Below, in pieces: positions 12,501-23,529 of a DNA stretch of 64,000 nucleotides. The stretch comes from Poecilobothrus nobilitatus (taxonomy: Eukaryota; Arthropoda; Insecta; Diptera; Dolichopodidae), in the NCBI GenBank assembly GCA_947095535.1, contig OX352772.1:270819240-270883239 (forward strand), read 5' to 3'. The notes beneath the pieces are model-generated. The model saw only the letters and a program-made list of their open reading frames with translations, made no database searches and was not told where the DNA came from. Position numbers and translations under genes: made by a program. The stretch's first letter is position 1; every line of letters begins with the position of its first letter.

Positions 12501-12955
12501 AAATGAAGAAAACATAGTGGTTAGTTGGAAATATAAAGAAGAAGTAGTAACTTCTTTATCTACTGTCAACGTAGGTATCGCTGCTTATACAACAACATAT
12601 GCTCGTCTTTAACTTTACAGTTATCTAGAGAAGCTGGATAGTAGAGTATTAAAAAATAGTTCATAAAGTTAAAGGATTATCTCTTAGTTATGAAGCTTCT
12701 CTAAAAATTAATTTTAATAGCATAAAGGAAGCAGTTTTAAATTCATTGAATACTGCAGACACATCGTCATTTCAGAAAATATTCGTCGAAATAAAAATCA
12801 TAATGTACTTACAATTCCCGAAATAAAAAATATCAACCAAAATCGTATGGATATAACAAAACGTATTCATTCAAATTTGTACATTTTTATTTGTATTGTA
12901 AAAATATTTGTTTGTAGATATATTAATTTAAAATTTTTAAGAATGTAATAATAAA
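9523..12955 (+). pseudogene. Polinton-type DNA polymerase B (copy B)
   Basis: Same gene remnant as in copy A, with slightly longer open stretches. The frame 11130-11792 is continuous for 221 aa, because the TGA of copy A is TGG here. It joins the IPTKACLV-equivalent region to the segment with FEFYGCYYHG. One indel near 10354 also lengthens the zinc-region frame (10250-10564). The SLYP motif is still frameshifted (about 11795) and the DTDS-containing palm segment is deleted after 12612, so the polymerase is inactive here as well. Both copies share these lesions, which therefore predate the duplication. Confidence 0.85.
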
Positions 12956-13077
12956 AAAAAAAATCTACATGTAAAAGTAGACATTATTTACATATATATA
13001 CTAAGTATATACAGTTCTATACTTTCGATTTTTTTTATGATCATTACATTTTTCAGAATCTTAATAAATTCTTAACA

Positions 13078-13150
13078 TATCCAGCCAATGGAGTAGTTAA
13101 GAGCACCACCTCTCACTCGTAACGTAATGGGTTCGATCCCCGGCTGGGTA
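13078..13150 (+). pseudogene. tRNA-like sequence (copy B, internally deleted)
   Basis: Copy of 5759-5843 with the same acceptor ends and B box (GGTTCGATCCC). It has lost part of the A-box spacer and the 3' half of the central hairpin. It cannot fold as a tRNA. Confidence 0.5.
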
Positions 13151-13324
13151 AATAAAAAATATATATAATACTATATATACTCTTATAACATATTATCTTA
13201 TAATTTATAATCTAATATTTAATACCTAAAAATAGAAAATAATAATTAATAACAAAAATAATATAAATAAATACCTATAATCATGTTCCAGAAATAATCT
13301 ATATCTAATAAAATATAATACTTA

Positions 13325-16203
13325 ATACAAAAATACCTATTCCATCATGTGCACTTGTCAAACTGACATCAATGACATATGACATGACTAGCATAACCCA
13401 ACAAACATCTGTACATCAAGAGATAGAGATATATAATCGCACCAAGACATCTTGCGGAAATATTTGGCGTCGTCTTTCTACAAGACGTGAGATTATGAAA
13501 ATCATGTGGATGGCTACAGCAGACCAGTCATCTTGCTTAGCGAACAAAATATGACTCAAGAAACTGAAACAGAGCCTCGGATATTACAAAATGAAAATAC
13601 GGTAACGACCATTGGCACGAAAACAAGGACAAGAATTGGAAGTTGGAATGTACGCACTCTGAAAGAAAAATCAAGGTTAGCCCAAGTAGAAAGAGAAAGA
13701 CGGAAATACTAAGTTAAAATTCTGGGCTTGAGCGAGATAAGATGGCCTGGCACAGGAGAAATAACTACATCTGAAGGAAGTAAGATGATATACAGTGGAA
13801 CGGAGAGCGGAAGTGAAAGTGGTGTAGGAATAATAATAGATAAAACATTGAAAAATAGCCTAATAAGCTGGACTCCGGCAATCGATGGAACACTCTTCCC
13901 ACACAAAAACATTCACAAATATACATGGGAATCTCCAGATGGCCGAACTAAAAACCAGATAGATCATATATGCATTAGCACAAAATGGAAATCATCCCTA
14001 CTAGATGTAAGAACGTGGAGTGGAGCAGATGTTCATAGTGATCATACGCTGCTAACAGGAGACATAAGAATAAGACTCAAAGCCACTCAGAATAACAAAA
14101 TCAAAAGAAAGCACCAAATCAATACTGTAAAACTAAAATGCAATAATACAAAAAGAGAATTTGTAACAAAGCTGCAGAATCAGCAAATTAATACAGACAA
14201 TTTACAGTCAATCTTACTTCAAGTTGGTGAAGAAGTCTTAGGTAAAACAATACCGAATAAGAAAGAGTGGATATCCGATGAAACGTGGACCCTAATTCAG
14301 CAAAGAAGGAAACTTAGAGAAAAACTATTACTAACCCAATCGGATGAAGTCAAAAACCAATATAACCTGAAAGCGAAAGAAGTAAAGAAACGTGCCAGAA
14401 GAGACAAAAGGAAATTCTTCAACAATATTGCCGCTGATGCATAAAGAGCAGCAAACCCAAATAACATGCGATCCCTCTACAACAAAGTAAGAATTCTCAC
14501 AAAACAGAACTTAATGAAAAATCGTTCAATTAGAAATAAGAATGGACAAATGCTCACTTCAACCCAAGAGCAAATCCAGAGATGGAAAGAACATTTCGGA
14601 GAAACAAACAACGAAGATAGTGGAGATAGTAATGAAAGCGATGAAGATGAAAGTTCTCCTACTGCAGACACAAGAAGCCGAATTTCTGTAAATGCCCCAT
14701 CAAACAGAGAAATTATAGCTGCACTTTCAAGGCTGAAAAGCAACAAAGCGCCGGGTATAGATGGAATACCTTCAGAACTTCTCCAAGCAAATACAGGATA
14801 TATAGCAGAAGTTCTTCAGCCTATTTTGGAAAAAATTTGGAACAATGAAGCCATACCGGAAAGCTGGAAAACAGGAATCATAATAAAACTTCCAAAAAAG
14901 AGAAATCTCCAAGAATGCAAAAATTGGTGTGGTATTACAGTCCTAAACACTCTAAATAAATTACTGGCTCTCATAATACACTACAAAATTGAAGCACGGA
15001 TAGAGGACACCCTTCGTGAGCAACAAGCAGGTTTTAGAAAGCAGCGCAGCTGTACAGATCACTCAAATACTCTGCGTCTGATAATCGAACAATCAGCAGA
15101 ATGGAAATCACCACTCTACATAACATTCGTGGACTTTGAAAGAGCATTCGATAAAATAAAACACAGGGCCATCTGTTCTCAGAAGAAGGAATATACCACC
15201 TAAAATCAGAAATATCATCCAAAATATGTACACCAACGCCGAGTCCAGGGTACTCCACAATGGAAACCTTAGCGATCCGATAAGCCTCAAGGCTGGAGTC
15301 AAACAAAGATGTCCACTTTCCCCAATCCTGTTCAACATCATTCTCGACGACGTATTGGAAGAATCACTAATACACCAAACAGGAATCAATTGGACCCTTG
15401 CATCTCGCCTAGAGGACCTCGAATATGCTGATGGTATTGCTCTACTTGCACATACACACAGAACTATGCAACAAAAACTAGATTCCCTCAACACAAAAGC
15501 ACATAAAGTAGGACTCAATATAAATATTGCAAAAACAAAGTCCCTAAGATTGAATGCAAACAATTCCAATCCACTAGCAATAAACAACACATACATAGAT
15601 GTGACAAGTTTCAACTACCTTGGCAGTATTCTTACCGCAAACGGAGGAGCAGGAGAAGACATTGAGAATCGAATAAAATGAGCAAAGATGGCATTCGGGA
15701 GACTTTGGCCAATCTGGAGATCACCACAGTTAACCAAAGGCACGAAAATAAGGATATATAAAGCCTGTGTGAAATCGATTCTACTTTACGGCAGTGAAAC
15801 CTGGTTAATCAAAAACTCTTCAACAAATAAATTACAAGTATTTGAAAATAAATGCCTCCGAACAATTTAAAATACAAGATGGCCTAGAAGAATATCAAAT
15901 GAGGACCTACTAACTATCATTAGACAAGACACCATACTCTGCCAAATCAAGAAAAAGAAATGGAGATGGATAGGTATAAGCGCCAGAGAACATTGCACGC
16001 CAGGCGCTCGACTGGAATCCACAGGGAAAAAGAAGTGTGGGTAGACCTAAAATAACATGGAGAAGGTCTGTGGCTAAGGAAATTGATAATAGCGGTAAAA
16101 CATGGGCAGAAATCAAACATTTGGCCCACAATCGAGTGCGATATAGAAGCTTTGTGGAAGCCCTATGCTCCCCCAGGGGGTAAAACAGGATAAAAAAAAA
16201 AAA
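13325..16203 (+). mobile_element. RTE-type (craniofacial-development-protein-2-like) LINE
   Basis: Non-LTR retrotransposon on the plus strand, from the end of the Polinton copy to an A-rich tail (16191-16203). Order: untranslated start, apurinic endonuclease, linker, reverse transcriptase, C-terminal basic region. A relative of the same family lies at 33410-36673 on the other strand. No target-site duplication was found. The left flank is the broken end of the Polinton copy, and that sequence does not resume on the right. Confidence 0.8.
13553..16175 (+). pseudogene. RTE-type LINE endonuclease/reverse transcriptase
   Basis: Endonuclease: IGSWNVRTL near 13637, a stop at 13710-13712, SEIRWPG near 13729, then the C-terminal SDHTLL near 14038. 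Against the relative at 33.4-36.7 kb about 90 residues are deleted near 13890, including the catalytic GDFNAQ stretch. Linker 14050-14440. RT 14466-15870 contains KAPGIDGIPSELL, FVDFERAFD, AGVKQRCPLSP and, at the active site, YADG instead of YADD. Frames break at 14442, about 15180 and 15679-15681. The end (15880-16170) is a frameshifted WRWIG...WNPQGK-like basic tail. The protein would copy the element's RNA into a nicked target; this copy cannot. Confidence 0.85.
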
Positions 16204-17109
16204 ATTACTAACATAAACTCGTTATTACTTGAATATTGTAATTTTTTAAGACCAGGAACTATACTATCATAGGATCATTTAACTTTTAACTAGTGATTTG
16301 TATACTCGTATATTAATTTAACAATAACAAAACAAGTCTTAATTTTTTTTTTTTTTTTAGTTTAAAACTAAAAATTTTTGAATTATTTTTTATTCCATAC
16401 AAAAACAAAAAAAATAAACATAAATGTATATAAAGAGTAAAGAGTATATCTTTAGTTTAATCAGTTCCATATTTTTGATTTGCTGTTTGTTTTCTTTTTA
16501 TTTATATTTTTTGAACATTCTTACTTAAAAATAAGAAAAATATCTTACACGACATGCAGTCAGTTAATTAATGCCTTTCGTTTTCTCTTTTCTTCTATAA
16601 ATTTTTCTATCCAGAAGAGACCACATTTTTATGTAAGTAAAAAAAAATCTATATCTTACTTTACTTTTTTTCTTTATGCTAACAAAAAAAACAGGATTAC
16701 ACTTTATCTTTTCAATTTTAAAGATGCGCTGTAGATTCAAAAATAAAACAATTTTTCTGTTTTTTATATAAGAAATTTTTTACTACTTTTATATGTGCAC
16801 CTAGTATTTAAACTTCAGTTATACAATTTTGTTTATTAAGGGCCGACCTAATTCAAACTGCTTAACACTTGACTTCCAACTATACAATCATTTGAAACTT
16901 ATAAGTTAACAACCCACACATACAACCTAACTTAAAACCAAAACAATCAAAACAAGTTCTTGAACCCATCAGTCAAAATGTAGGTCAGCATGTTGATTTT
17001 TTTTCATCCCAAAGTACAGGGTTACCTATTTAGTGCTTTTAACTTTCGTTACTATTTTCCTGTTATAAGCAAGATTACTTATTAAGATTGAGATTATATT
17101 AAGATTGGA
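16204..17109. other. AT-rich sequence, no gene seen
   Basis: Low-complexity A/T-rich sequence with T-runs near 16337 and 16656. No coding signal, repeat family or RNA gene recognised. Confidence 0.5.
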
Positions 17110-17241
17110 TAAGTAAGATTTAAGAAGGGAATTTGCTTTTCCTCTAATACCAAGTTCTTGAAATTTTTCTAATAGTATTTCATAGTCAACCTCGTCAAAC
17201 ACTTTTCTTAAGTCTATTAAGATAGAGGCTGTATTGAATAT
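17110..17241 (-). pseudogene. LINE reverse transcriptase fragment
   Basis: The minus strand from 17241 reads ILIDLRKVFDEVDYEILL followed by a region resembling LGIRG and ANSLLKSYLS. This is the RT palm motif A (LxDLxKAFDxVDHxxLL) plus the following helix of Jockey/CR1-type LINEs. It is too short for clade assignment, and the rest of the element is gone. Confidence 0.7.
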
Positions 17242-17547
17242 ATGTAGATAAAATGATAAAATAATAGTGCTTTTTACTTGAATGGGGGCTGCCGCCTCCA
17301 GCCACCAACGAATAAAATTATTGAAACCCAGATTTTGAATCTCTAAAATAAACTCTAAAATAACTCTAACTCTAAAATAAAATTTTCTAGTATGTCAATT
17401 CGGCATACCTATTTCGTGCAACGATATTAAAACTCCAAATTTTCGTATAAAAATGATAAAATAATAGTGGTTTTTGCCATTTAAATAAATATTATTTTCA
17501 AATTGGATCGATTGTATGAAATATTTCAAAAATCAAAATAAATAAAA

Positions 17548-18958
17548 AACAAATAAATGTAACAGTCAGTCGATGCAACCGATTTATTAATACACCTAAA
17601 TAATTCCAATTGAATTAAAAATCCATGAGTTTTTTGGCAGCTGCTTGAACTTCTTCCCTTTTCTTCCTTATTCAACTCGAATTTCAGAAACGTAAAAGAG
17701 ACATCCTTTAACACCCTTAAAATTACAAGTTTACAAGTATCTTTATTAATTTTGAAGATATGCTTGTTAGACATTAAATCCACCTCAGGGACAGAAAATA
17801 TGCCAGAACATCATTAAATGTAAAGGTTCTATTATTGTTGGCTTTGGAGATATTATCGTTTGCTCTTGTGCTCGTTCGGAAGTTTCCAAAATACGAACCC
17901 ATGGTTCAAATTCTCTTCAAATGCTAGTTTCCAATTTTACAGAAAAGGAAACATAACAGAATCGTACTAAAAATAAGGGTTCTATCTTTGTTGGTAATGG
18001 AGATAAATTCGTTTGCTCTGGAGCTCGTTCGGAAGCTTCCAAGATCCGAACCCATGGACCAAATCTTCCCAAATTTCAGAACATAAAGAAAGCATGACAT
18101 GACACCCTTGTACCAAATTTAAAGGTTCTATCTTTGTTGGTTTTGGAGATAATCTCTTTTGCTCCGAAATCATCCGGAAGATTCCAAAATCCGAACTCAT
18201 GGACAGATTTTGTCCATTATTCGAATTTAGTCTTTCGTAATTAGTAACCTACAATATACATTTCATCGAGATAAATTAACTAGTTTTTGAGTTATCGTGC
18301 CGGACGGTTGGACATCGGTATTTTTCTAAAACGTCAAAACACGACGTTGATCAAAAAAAAATTCATAAACATTTTTGACGTGGTCGTTTGATGGGCAATA
18401 TTTGCAAAAATCAACGCGATCAATCAATTATGTTACTACTACTGGAAATGCCAAATATTTTTACCTTTCGTGTTGGTTAATTGTTAGCGTTCTTAGTTAA
18501 AATGGCTGAAATAGAATTAAGGTAAAAATATTGTTTTTATATTATTTAGTGAACATTTAAAAGTAATTTTTTTGCAAATTTTAGTACTGAGAATCAGGTA
18601 TGGAGCAATGCCCAGTTGAAATTATTAATAAAGCGTCAATCATTTCAAATTTCTAAAACATCATTGACAAATTCAAATAATTGCTAAAATCAATGACGCT
18701 AAATCAAATGCAATTGTCATCAACGTAAGAGTGTCAAATTGTCGACGTTTTAGAAAAGTACCATCGTTAAATCGAATCAGAAGGTGATCCTGATTATATC
18801 CAGAATATTTATACAATCTATATATTCTAATAAATTGTATATATATCAATATCAATATAGATCATAGAGTATATAGATCAATATCTAAGTCCTTCCTTTT
18901 GGTGGTTGCAAAACCCAAACCAAAGTTAATATACCCTATACTTTAGATGTAGGGTATA
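17548..18958 (+). mobile_element. TATACCC-ended interspersed repeat, copy 1
   Basis: Begins with ACAAATAAATGTAACAG and the small hairpin AGTCG/CGACT-type motif, contains three diverged 147-bp units (about 17803, 17952 and 18099) and a G/A-rich GGAC stretch. It ends with ATACCCTATACTTTAGATGTAGGGTATA, which folds back on itself. The same plan is found at 25249, 33301 and 60544. The 5' TATACCC here is degraded to AATACACCT. It is split by a 444-bp MITE. No coding capacity is seen. Fly genomes have many repeats of this look (non-autonomous); the class is unresolved. Confidence 0.75.
18318..18761. mobile_element. 444-bp TIR element inserted in TATACCC repeat
   Basis: Begins GTATTTTTCTAAAACGTC and ends with the reverse complement of GTACTTTTCTAAAACGTC: 18-bp inverted repeats with one mismatch. 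It is flanked by CATCG on both sides (18313-18317 and 18762-18766). The other TATACCC copies read straight through GGACATCG-TTAAATCG, proving the insertion. Inside on the plus strand is a short start MAEIELR (18502-18522), a GT...AG interval with a TTTTAG acceptor, and then TENQVWSNAQLKLLI. That resembles the start of a Myb/SANT-like transposon protein. It appears to be an internally deleted DNA transposon. Confidence 0.75.
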
Positions 18959-18959
18959 G

Positions 18960-19473
18960 TAAGCTGTGGAAATAGAAAAAAGGGACATTTAGTAATTAAA
19001 AACATCAAAAGGAATCATTTGGAATAAAAGCAAAACAAATAGATTGGAGTCGTGGTTTGGATGTTAATGCTTGAGTTACATGTCGTATACATAGTCCAAG
19101 TTGCGTAAGTAAAACAAAAAAGAAAATTATAATTGTAAAAAAAATTGTTCATAATTTTAATTTTTTTATTTTCAGATTGAAAAGAATTGCAGCTGACGAT
19201 GCTGATAATACTTTTTTTTTTCTTTATTTATTTTTTTACAATCTGGTATTTCAATATTATGTAACAATTTCAAATCTTATATTCTAAACAGTTTGCTTTA
19301 TCAATTTTTTTTTTACATTATTTTTTATTTTCGTTATTTTATACATTTTGATGGCATACAAATTAACATTGTAAAGTTTAAAACAGAATATTATTATATA
19401 TACTATGCATTTTGCATTATTATTTTTTTTTTTTGGTTTAATAATTTTTAAATTTAGTTACATATTAGTTCTG
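18960..19473. other. AT-rich sequence, no gene seen
   Basis: T-rich runs (for example near 19206 and 19422). Nothing else recognised. Confidence 0.5.
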
Positions 19474-19950
19474 TTAGTTTAAGTTTGTGTTTAGCAGAGG
19501 ATCCCTAATATAGGACATGTTTTTTAGTTCATTACTTAAATAATTAAAGGCACTTAAACTTGTGTATACAACATTGTTTTTTTGTTAATTTTTTTTAAAT
19601 AAGGAAAGATAGAAATTCAACTTGTTTCCAGTATTGTAGCTATGGATATCAATATTGCGATTAATTAAAAAGTTATGTTTAATTAAATTGTTAATTATTT
19701 TATAGCCTAGATAATATATATCTCTTTTAGAAATAACTTGAAAACTTAAATATTGAGCCGAGTAAAATAAGTTTGTGGGATGTCTATGATGATAAAAATT
19801 AATAATTTTTATTGGTCTCTTGTGGACAATATAAATTTTTTTAATATGTGTCTGTGACACATTACTCCAAAGTGGGTTTAAATAAGTAAAATTAGAAGCA
19901 ATGTATATATGTACGAATATAGGATGAATAATGTGTTTCTATCGAAGTAT
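19474..19950 (-). pseudogene. LINE reverse transcriptase C-terminal fragment
   Basis: On the minus strand, one frame with a single stop (19585-19587) encodes the typical C-terminal end of a Jockey/CR1-like LINE protein. It reads IASNFTYLNPLW, then HKRPIKIINFYHHRHPTN, then HSYNTGNKL, then ending YTSLSAFNYLSNELKN. This matches the pattern of a LxKRAIRII motif, xxPTNxLF, HxYxTRxK and a final WNxLP-like part. The catalytic half is absent. The fragment has only this one stop, so it is moderately young. Confidence 0.75.
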
Positions 19951-21011
19951 TTTCTTAGTCTTTTTAATATAAAAACGTATGGAGTGATTTTTTTTATGAC
20001 ATGGTCATGTAAGTTAACTGTCATGGCAAAAAAACAAAATTTACTGTCATGGAAAAAAAAAAGAAAAATTATTGGATTGAATAATAAATGATTTATGTTA
20101 ATAGCTACATCAGTGAGACATCACCATTTTATTGATAGTCAGAGCAAAATATCTGCCATATAGATTTAAGAATATATACATAATTTTTTTCAGAAAATCT
20201 GATTGAATCGTGTTTAAGCGCTGTTATAAATTTTTTTTTGTATAAATACTTTATATAAGTACTTATGATTTTGTCACCTAAAACGTAAATTAATTGAAAA
20301 AGAAAAGAAGGAAAGTCCCAAGAATATTATTAGAAAATTTTAACATTATTGCTCTTGGGTTACAATTTTAAGGAAGTTACTAATAGTAACACCAAAAAAC
20401 TAAACTAATTTTCTTTTCTACATACACTAAATTTTGGGTTTTTTTTATTATACACTTTTGTTTTGCATTATTTACTGAATTACTTTTTTCTATAAATAAT
20501 TTAATTTACACTTAGCATTTATTTACATAATATAAATTTAGTATTTTATTAATTTACAGAATATTTTTTATTATACATAAATAATTTCATAAATAATAGA
20601 TTCGAGCCCGCGCTAGATTCTCCTGCCTGAATATTTTTGTTCCCATTTTTTCCGTTCATTGGTTGTTTTATTTAGAGAAGGAACCTCTGTAGATTCAAAG
20701 GCTGTGTTCGAAAGAACGTTTGAAATGTACTAATCAGCATTAATTAATTCGATCTATAAAAGGCCACAATAAAACAAAAAAAAAATTAGGCAGCAGAACC
20801 AGAAATAAATAATAAACTAATGATTGTTATAATAAACTTGAGAAAAAAAATCAGGTGTCTATTTTCTATTTTGTATTAAAAATTTTCGTTTGTATAGCAA
20901 CGTTGTCAGCAACTAATATTAGGGTTAAAATTTTTGTTCAGTGACATCGTTGTAAATAAGATTTTTTTTTATATATATGGTTTTATATACATAAAATAGT
21001 GAGTATTACTT
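19951..21011. other. AT-rich sequence upstream of gypsy element
   Basis: No gene seen. It may include a decayed 5' LTR or leader of the element at 21012, but no matching 3' copy was found after 24710. A 15-base match to the right end of the GGTCGCG MITE (GCGCTAGATTCTCCT) lies near 20611. Confidence 0.4.
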
Positions 21012-22260
21012 ATGTCTGATAAGGGAGATACAAAACAGGGATCCGACTCCCAATACGAAGGGCGAGCGGACACCTCTTCCGATTTCCAAATACTGGATGA
21101 AATATTGGAAAACACTGGTCCTAGCGGAAACAGCTTAAGCATGAATTCAATTCAAAGCATGATTGAACGAATGCTTCGACAGACACAAAGTGCTTTGCTT
21201 GCCATGATTCAAACTCAGGTTAGCCAAACAGTGGAAGCCAGCATGAGGGAGTTCCGAGAATCCGTCGGTAGCTATAAACGGTAAACCTACAACCCGATAT
21301 TGAGCACGGTCGCGCAAACCCGGGGCCGAGCAAGTATGAACTCCGGAAAATATCCCGGATGTGGCCCCAATCGGCAATGGTAGCCTTAACTCCACCAAAC
21401 CTGGAGTTTCCGATCTGCCCGCGGACCGACTCCGTCCGGCTTCGACAACGATTTCCAACCCTGCGTCTATTAATAAAAGTTGGAGGGTTGTGTTATCCGG
21501 AATGAACCAAGGTTTGAACGTGGAATCCTTTATATACCGGGTAGAGATCCTAACCCAACAAACGCTTAACCGAGACTTTGGAACGCTCTGTAATAATGCG
21601 CATCTTTAATTTGCCAAAAAAGGAAGTGAGTGGTTTTGGCGGTTTCACAAATCCACTAGACGATTCAACTGCCATGATTTGTGCTTTGCGTTGCGCACGC
21701 ATTTTCAAGATCCCTTAACAGATCCAGATGACTTGAGTACGATCCATAATCGCCAACAAAGATCCTGAGAGGATTTTGATTTTTACGGAGTTATCCTAGA
21801 ATTGACGGATTGGCTCCACGGCTCAATAGGCGACGCCCAATTGCTGTCCATTCTTAGACAGAACCTTAAGGATGAGGTCAGAAAAGACTTACTTTACAAC
21901 CAAGTCTATAGTATTGATCATCTACGCCGCCTCTGACGCGAGAGACTACTTCGGGACATAGAAGAATTCAATCGATCAGTAGCGTCCGCACACCGCCTAA
22001 ACGGATAGCTGAGCTGCAATTTCAGCCAATTAGAGAATCAGATGCAACGTTCGCGTCGAATGTTGAAGAGTTACCCGAAGTATCCGCAATCCGTCCAAGC
22101 ACCCAACATAACGCTAGAAACGTAAAGTGCTGGAATTGTCAAGCAGAACGGCTCCGATTTTATGATTGCACGGAACCACCTAAGGTTTTCTGCTGGGGCT
22201 GTGGAAAGAAGTATGTTTATCGCCCTAGTTGCAATAATTGCCCATCAGAAAAAGTGCATC
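21012..22260 (+). pseudogene. Ty3/gypsy Gag remnant
   Basis: Open start at 21012 (MSDKGDTKQGSDSQYEG), then frameshifts. A later frame (about 21361-21606) contains NPASINKSWRVVLSGMNQGL. Near 22130-22245 the Cys-rich stretch CWNCQ... and FCWGCGKKYV...C resembles nucleocapsid zinc knuckles. Gag packages the element RNA. The gene is split by several stops and cannot be made as one protein. Confidence 0.7.
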
Positions 22261-22571
22261 GGAGCGAGACTCCCCGACCGAGTACTCGCTCCCAACAGTA
22301 AGGAATTTAGAGAACCACCCCAACGCTTCTAAAATTGTAATGAAAAGAAGCACTTCCCCAAGGGACCCAATGGCCAACCAGTCCCTAACCTTTGCATCTT
22401 ATAGAGAACGTCTGAATCGATATAACGCAGCGAGAGCCAGAATTTTCAAGGTTTCTTCCGTCGACACAACGGTCCTTCCTTTACGAGTGCGCAGGTCACG
22501 TCATCGACTTAGAAAATTCTGGAGAGAACGTAGGCAGCTTCAACGGCAAATCCTATATACTATTATTAAAA

Positions 22572-23440
22572 TGGGCAAGGATGTAAGATCATACGCTGAA
22601 GTAGTAATTTTTGGTGGAACAGAAAAAGGTCTACTAGACTCAGGAGCTTCTGTAAGTTGTATTGGAGGCAAACTTGCAAAAAAAACTTGAGAGTTCAGCT
22701 TATACGTATAAAAGAGTTGGATCGTATGTTAGCTTTGGGGGTCATAGAAGAAAGCAACAGCCCTTGGAATTCACCAGTGTTATTAGTACGGAAACCCGAA
22801 AAAGTTAGACTCTGTTTAGACTCCCACGGAGTAAATTCAGTGACCATAAAGGACGCCTATCCTTTACCACATATCAATGGTATATTAAGTCGACTGCCGA
22901 GATCCAAGTACATATCAAGTCTTAATTTGAAAGAGGTAAAATTCTTAGGATTCATTGTCGGCGAAGGCTACCTAAAAGTTAACCCGGGTAAAATAGATGG
23001 CATTGTAGATTATCCCGTTCCAAACTCAGTGCGACAGGTGCTTTCTTCGTCTAACCGGATACTACCGACGATTCGTAGAGAATTACTCTGATCTCACACC
23101 TCACTTGGCAAACCTACTGAGAAAGCAAAAGGGAAAATTTATGATAATGTTAGAAGCAGAATCTGCGTTTCAAAAATTAAAACAGGCCACCAAGGCACCG
23201 GTACTAGTAAGCCCGGATTTCTCACGGCCTTTTATTCTTTCCTGTGACGCGAGCATTGATGGGGTCGGATACGTCCTTGCCCAACTTGACAGCGATGGCA
23301 ATGACCGACATATAGCTTACATGAGCAAAAAGCTAAATGCTGTCCAACGAAACTATAGAGTAACCAAACAGGAATGTCTGGCGGCGCTGTTAGGTATAAA
23401 AAAAATCCGAGCGTACATAGAAGTTCCAGGAGTTCTCAGT
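22572..23440 (+). pseudogene. Ty3/gypsy protease, RT and RNase H remnant
   Basis: Protease: LLDSGASVSCIGG near 22630, the aspartic protease active-site loop. RT fingers: RMLALGVIEESNSPWNSPV (about 22726-22780) and DAYPLPHINGILSRL. The frame then jumps at about 22934 directly to FLGFIVGEGYLKVNPGKI, so the palm with the YxDD motif is deleted. RNase H: FILSCDASIDGVGYVLAQ (about 23232) and RNYRVTKQECLAAL (about 23350). The connection is frameshifted near 23085. The polymerase cannot be active. Confidence 0.85.
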
Positions 23441-23529
23441 AGTCACAGACCACGCGTCGTTAAAATGGTTCATGCAGCAAAAGGACGAAGTGGCCGCGGT
23501 AGGTTGTACCGCCCCACAGCCAGATCTTA

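Larger units (their letters stand above)
7316..13324 (+). repeat. Tandem duplication, copy B
   Basis: Second copy of 1-6017 in the same orientation, offset 7315 at its start and 7307 at its end. The difference comes from small indels, including a rearranged stretch near 7940-7965 and a deletion in the tRNA-like sequence. The copy ends abruptly at 13324, where an RTE-type LINE begins. The near-identity means a recent duplication, or else an assembly artefact. Confidence 0.95.

Noticed and set aside
13325..16203. Target-site duplication of the first RTE-type LINE
   Set aside because: Left and right flanks share no convincing direct repeat, and the Polinton sequence does not resume after the LINE.
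16480..16734. 84-codon Phe/Tyr-rich frame
   Set aside because: Composition is that expected of T-rich DNA; no motif and no repeat family.
20100..21011. 5' LTR of the gypsy element at 21012
   Set aside because: No stretch here could be matched to sequence after 24710, so LTR status cannot be supported.
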